Assembly: GCA_030522415.1 (NCBI GenBank)
Contig: CM060109.1
Location: forward strand, 36,992,392-37,056,391
Length of the DNA: 64,000 bases
DNA from: Channallabes apus
Lineage: Eukaryota > Chordata > Actinopteri > Siluriformes > Clariidae
Direction of reading: 5' to 3'
Shown: piece by piece, positions 58,648 through 64,000 of the stretch
Layout of the letters: each line of letters begins with the position of its first letter
How positions within the stretch are numbered: the stretch's first letter is position 1
Position numbers and translations under genes: made by a program
Notes under the pieces: generated by a model
Told to the model about the DNA's origin: nothing
The model's database searches: none
What the model saw: the letters and a program-made list of their open reading frames with translations, nothing else

Positions 58648-59520
58648 AAGGCAACACAGAGGATAAATGGTTAGTACTGTCACCTTGAACCTCCAGGGTC
58701 TGGGTTCGATTCCCACTTGGGGTCTGTGTGCATGGAGTTTGCATGTTCTCCTTATGCCTGGTGGGTTTCCTGCAGGTACTCTGGTTTCCTCCCACAGTCC
58801 AAAAACATGCAGATTAGGCTAATTGGCATTCCCAAATTGCCCGTAGTGTGTGAATGCGCATGTGAGTGTATGTACACTACTGTTCAAAAAGATCACTTGC
58901 AAATTTCTTTTGTTTTTGTTTAGTGATTTATTTCCTACATTCTACAACAATACTGGGGATTTCAAAACTATAAAATAACACAACAGTTAGTTGTTATTTT
59001 AAGACACAGAGGTCGGCCTTTCTGTAATAGTTCTTGCAAGAACAGTATTGTCAAGTGCATTTGCAAAATCCGTCAAGCACCATAATGAAACTGGCTCTCA
59101 TGAAGGCCGTCCCAGGAGGACGAGACCAAAACCTACCTCTGCTGCAGACGAGAAGTTCATTTAGAGTTATCAGCCTGAAAAATCACCAATTAACAGCACC
59201 TCAGATTAGAGGCGTTATGAAGTCTTTACAGAGCAGAAGTAGCAGAAACATCTCAATATCAACTGTTTAAAGGAGATTAATGCATTTTTTGGACGCCTTC
59301 AGCATTCCTTTACAATGTAGAAAGAAATAAAAATCAGGAACCATCATGGAGTTTCAAAGTGATGTAAAACTTTTGAACGGTAGTGTATGTGAGTGAACCC
59401 TGCAATGGATTGGCAACTTGTCCAGGGTGTACCCCACCTTGCTGGCCTAAGTCTCCTGGAATAGGCACCAGGCCCCCTACGACCCTGTATACAGGATAAA
59501 GCATTATAGACAATGAGTTA
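58648..59520 (+). repeat. SINE-like repeat interrupted by a Tc1-like element
   Basis: The 5' part 58648-58873 has CTGGGTTCGATTCCCACTTG, GGAGTTTGCATGTTCTCC and CTAATTGGCATTCCCAAATT. The 3' part 59388-59520 has CCTGCAATGGATTGGCAAC, CCAGGGTGTACCCCACC and GGAATAGGCACCAGGCCC. Joining across the insert restores the family's usual block order. Confidence 0.8.
58874..59385 (+). mobile_element. truncated Tc1-like element nested in a SINE
   Basis: Terminal inverted repeats CACTACTGTTCAAAAAG (left) and the complement of CACTACCGTTCAAAAGT (right) are flanked by TA at 58872-58873 and 59386-59387. A residual transposase N-terminal piece reads VISLKNHQLTAPQIRGVMKS and SRNISISTV near 59160-59270. Most of the coding region is deleted. 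Confidence 0.85.
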
Positions 59521-60344
59521 GAGAAATAAATGTAATAAAACTGTTTTATTTAATTTAGTATTAGGAGTAGGTTACGTCTGTAGTTGCAAAATCAAAGTGT
59601 TGATCTGAATAAGTTGTTCTTTGAATTGTTCTTTGTTATACTGTAATTATATTTATATTTGCATTGTGTCTCATAAACAATGATCCATCATACCCATAAT
59701 GACTACTGACTTCTACAGTACAGTATGTTATTTAACGAATATTTTGCATTGAGACTCAGCTGGCATACGTAATCTACTACAGCACTCTAGCATGAATAAC
59801 TCCCTTTTTTGATACTAGAGATGCTAAAAATAATCCCTATGATGCATAACTGCACTTGTGCCAACCTTCTTACAATCATGATAATGCCTGGCAACAATAG
59901 CTGCATACTAGTTTATACATATAATTACACCAAGCATCTACAAAAGCTACAGCAGTATGTGATAATTGGCTGGGCAATTTAATTTAATCACCATAGGCTC
60001 TCTTTAGTTGTCAGTGAAATTATTAGTGAAATGACAGTTAAACTGCATAAAGTGTGGCTTAAAAAGATAATAAAGCCTATTGTCTGGGTCATTGTCTGTT
60101 TAAGAAATGTAGGGGGAACAGGTCCTAAAGGACTCTTTAGTTCTTTAGTCCAATGAACCATTACAAGCTCCAATCTACAAGAGTATTTCTCATTAAGAAA
60201 TGTAATTTTGCAATTTAAAGAGCTTTTTAAAAGAAGCCCATTTCTAAAAGCATGTAATTAGGGTAAATTGTGTGCCCCCCCCCCCACCAATAATAATAAA
60301 TAATAAATAATTATGCACTGCTCAGTTGCATGGCACTTTAGTAC

Positions 60345-60512
60345 TGTATGTACACACCCATTCACACACTTCGTCACATTTTATTTAAAGCATGTTTTTA
60401 AGAGGTAGGAGAAAACTGGAGAACTCAGTGGAAACCCACATGGGGAAACCTGCACAGAACGTATCATTGAGCTGTGAGGCACAACTCTACCCACTGTGCC
60501 ACCCTGCCGTCC
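60345..60512 (-). repeat. degenerate SINE-like repeat
   Basis: On the - strand: GGCACAGTGGGTAGAGTTGT, GTTTCCCCATGTGGGTTTCC, AGTTCTCCAGTTTTCTCC. A worn copy of the same family as 53090-53325. Confidence 0.5.
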
Positions 60513-61871
60513 TACTTATTGTTTTGTGTTTTATAAATAAATAAACCATTTGTTGATCTACGGATTGCAACCTCAACCTCATTAAACTGTCTGCACTAAT
60601 CATACACAGATGTTTCTCATTCTGAATAAATGAGCAGTTGTGAACTCCGTTCATCTAAAAAGGCAGCTCTCCTGGGTGGGTCTTGCAATTTTCATGACTC
60701 TTCATACCTGTTTGGAAATGTAACTGGTTTTTAGATGACTCATTTGCACACAGAGCACGAAATAGAAATGGAAATGCGTGTTATCACTGGAGCCCGGCGC
60801 TCATTAAAACTTTAAATCATTATGTGAAATTGGTGTCTCGCAGGATAGGTGCGTGCTTCTTAGAGCCACATGGGTGCAGTAATTTGTATTAATGCATTAA
60901 AATGGCATTCATTAAATGTATTTACCTCTGTGGCTTTTTATGTAGTGAAACAGATTCATGTACCGTACAGTATATGAGATGGTACAGTATGTTTGTTTGT
61001 GAGAGAGATATTTTGTGCTTTGTTCTTTTTTTTTCCACAGATGTAGAAAATATTAAATGTTTCTTTTACTTCACATATTGATATGGATTATTACTTTTAT
61101 CGTTAGTTAAGGCACTACATGATTACAGTCTCTAAATGTACCTTGTTTGTAGGATGCCAGTGAAAGTTATGCTTTGACATCAGTGACTTTGTGTGACCTT
61201 GTGTGTCAGGTGTATCTTGTGGAATCCTGCATGACATTATGCTAATAAGTATGTCAATTTCCACCTTAGAGCAACAGAATAGACCTCAATTTGCATTTTT
61301 ATAAAATCTGACATGTCAAATATATTCAGTATGACATGCCTGCTCATAACCAAGCCATCCCAGGTGCCACTGTAAATCTGAGGTCTTCTCACTTTTACCT
61401 GAACATGAAAAGAGTTGCTTCATTCAGTCATTCACTTTTGGTAGTCAGTTGGCTGTAAAAGCTGAAGCTTTTCCTGACTAGAACATAGTAATATGAGGCA
61501 ATCAGGTGATCCTCACATTTCACAGGTGATGCTGAATTATGCATAGATGTCAGGTAGACCAAGCCTATCTTATGTCTCTCATTTAGTGCTGCACAAGAGC
61601 TAGACATATTAAAAGTATCAAAAAGATGATTTTTCTTCTGCCTTTTAACAACTCATGATGAGTTGATGGCATTAATAATGTGATGCATTTTTGTGAACCT
61701 GTAAATATCTTTCTTTTCTATTTCTAACTTTCTCATTTCCTATCAATTTTCCTATCCATGACTTTGTCTCCATAGTACCTGCCCAGTGTCCTGTGGGACA
61801 GCGATTCAGTTCCCTCAACAATGGAAATTCAATCACAAAATGGAAGAGCTGCGATAACCCAAAATCAACTG
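60513..61871. other. unassigned gene-free sequence
   Basis: No gene. 60720-60960 is compositionally balanced with several TAAT/ATTA cores and may be a conserved non-coding element. Confidence 0.35.
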
Positions 61872-62949
<1,078 letters not shown>

Positions 62950-62993
62950 TGTCACGAACTAACCGGGATGACTAGAATGATGATCGTGCTATC
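62950..62993. repeat. partial tandem duplicate of the LTR end
   Basis: TGTCACGAACTAACCGGGAT at 62950 repeats, with one difference, the LTR end at 62994 (TGTCACGAACAAACCGGGAT), offset by 44 bases. Confidence 0.7.
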
Positions 62994-63355
62994 TGTCACG
63001 AACAAACCGGGATGAGCAGATAGCTTTAGCAGTTAGCCCTGTAGCGTGAATGGTAAACCCAAACGCGGATAAACACGAGCGGGCAGGATAATCACGCGCT
63101 TTGTTATAAGGACTCTCACACTCAATGAGCAAAGGAAAGACACAATCTAACCCTAGTCCTATAAACACACACTCAGTCTGAAAAGATAGCCAAGAAAGTG
63201 AGTACTCACAGATACGGGAACGATTCCGAAAGGATCTGGGCATAACTCAATGACAGAGCGATGTGCGGCGCCATCTTGTTTACCTTTATGCTTTCAGGTT
63301 CGCGACCGTCTTACTTCCGGGTCCTAGTGCCGGTCGCGGCTGAGTGTGCATGACA
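62994..63355 (-). repeat. 3' LTR of the gypsy element
   Basis: TGTCA...TGACA boundaries, placed just after the polypurine tract. CpG-rich near its start. The partner 5' LTR is outside the window, so the boundaries rest on one copy. Confidence 0.8.
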
Positions 63356-63999
63356 GTACCCCCCCGTCCAGGACCGACTCCGGACGGTCCAGGGGTGGAG
63401 GATACCCGGTGACGGTAGTCCCTAATGAGCCCGGAGTCGAGGATGAAGCGAGCCGGAACCCAGGACCGCTCCTCGGGGCCGTAGCCCTCCCAGTCGACCA
63501 GATACTGGGTGCCCCTGCCCCGAGGGCGCGAGTCGAGGATCCGTCGCACGGTGTAGGCGGGACCGCCGTCAATGATTCGGGGGGGAGGAGCAGGGGGGGT
63601 GGGTGGAACCATGGGTGAGGTGGTGAATGGTTTCAGCTGTGAGGTATGGAAGACAGGATGGATCCGGAGCGCCGCAGGCAGCTGGAGCCGGTAGGTGACA
63701 GGGTTGATCCTGAGGGTTATGCGGTATGGCCCGATGAACCTTGGTGATAACTTTTTTGACTCTGTGTGCAGGTGGAGGTTTTTGGATGATAGCCACACTT
63801 TGTCACCTACGTGGTACAATCGTCCCGGAGGGTGCCGACGGCGGTGTTGGGCCACATAGTTGGCGTTGGTGCGTCGGATGGCGAGATTGGCTTGGTGCCA
63901 TAGCCGCCGGCACCGGCGAACCAACTGTTGGGCCGATGGTACATCAACCTCCGGTTCTTGGTGAGTGAACATCGGAGGCTGGAAACCATAGCACACCTC
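63286..63999 (-). CDS. Ty3/gypsy pol C-terminus: integrase tail plus chromodomain
   Basis: An open frame enters from beyond the window. It carries the integrase C-terminal SH3-like region ([55 protein letters not shown]), a Pro-rich linker, and a chromodomain ([29 protein letters not shown]). Such chromodomains steer integration toward marked chromatin. No stop or frameshift is seen over about 236 codons. The stop lies about 70 bases inside the 3' LTR. The start is off-window. Confidence 0.92.
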   Translation of the reverse strand, partial: EVCYGFQPPMFTHQEPEVDVPSAQQLVRRCRRLWHQANLAIRRTNANYVAQHRRRHPPGRLYHVGDKVWLSSKNLHLHTESKKLSPRFIGPYRITLRINPVTYRLQLPAALRIHPVFHTSQLKPFTTSPMVPPTPPAPPPRIIDGGPAYTVRRILDSRPRGRGTQYLVDWEGYGPEERSWVPARFILDSGLIRDYRHRVSSTPGPSGVGPGRGGTVMHTQPRPALGPGSKTVANLKA

Positions 64000-64000
64000 A

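Larger units (their letters stand above)
62994..64000 (-). mobile_element. Ty3/gypsy LTR retrotransposon, 3' end (cut by window edge)
   Basis: Reading on the - strand from the window edge: the end of pol, a G-rich polypurine tract (about 63358-63369), then a 362-base LTR at 63355-62994 that begins TGTCATGCACACTCAGCC and ends GTTTGTTCGTGACA. The chromodomain at the pol C-terminus marks it as a chromovirus-type element. The rest lies beyond 64000. It was open-framed to the edge, so it is a young or recently active copy. Confidence 0.9.

Noticed and set aside
63346..63968. + strand open frames opposite the gypsy pol
   Set aside because: GC-rich antisense shadows of the integrase/chromodomain frame on the - strand.

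Overview
The window is nuclear DNA from a ray-finned fish. It has split vertebrate genes with GT-AG introns, an AT-rich background full of CA, TA and GA microsatellites, and teleost-type transposons (Tc1-like elements with long inverted ends, tRNA-derived SINEs, a Ty3/gypsy chromodomain retrotransposon). The repeat mix would fit an otophysan such as a catfish, but I cannot fix the species.

Three protein-coding genes occupy the left half. The last three coding exons of ttc21b (IFT139, + strand) lie at 830-1272. A complete galnt3 (+ strand, ten coding exons, 4407-13132, 624 predicted residues) follows. Converging on it is csrnp3 (- strand, four coding exons, 30116 down to 20341, 621 predicted residues). 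From memory of the human chromosome 2q24 map, CSRNP3, GALNT3 and TTC21B are neighbours with these relative orientations, so this is a conserved syntenic block. The genes do not form a pathway: intraflagellar transport, mucin-type O-glycosylation in the Golgi, and nuclear transcription control. All splice phases close exactly in the models given.

Region by region: 1-1500 is the ttc21b 3' end. 2.3-4.3 kb holds a CpG-rich and partly duplicated galnt3 5' region. 4.3-14.1 kb is galnt3 with its 3' UTR. 14.4-17.1 kb is an intergenic strip with two Tc1-like remnants and a solo LTR. About 18.3-30.1 kb is csrnp3, with a Tc1-like copy and two LTR-like blocks in its first coding intron. 30.1-52.6 kb looks like upstream non-coding csrnp3 intron, with simple repeats, one long inverted repeat pair and several degenerate transposons. 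A CpG-rich, CCAAT/E-box region at 52.6-52.9 kb looks like the distal csrnp3 promoter plus first exon. 53-63 kb is gene-free and rich in SINEs, with two nested-insertion events. 62.99-64.0 kb is the 3' end of a Ty3/gypsy element on the - strand, cut by the window edge.

I see no undescribed multi-gene system. The observations most worth checking are the predicted csrnp3 distal exon (either a 41-codon upstream ORF whose stop overlaps the main start codon, or an in-frame alternative N-terminus), the duplicated galnt3 5' exon/promoter segment, the SINE nested inside the arm of an inverted-repeat element, the Tc1-like element nested in a SINE, and an unassigned inverted repeat pair at 37.6 and 40.9 kb.
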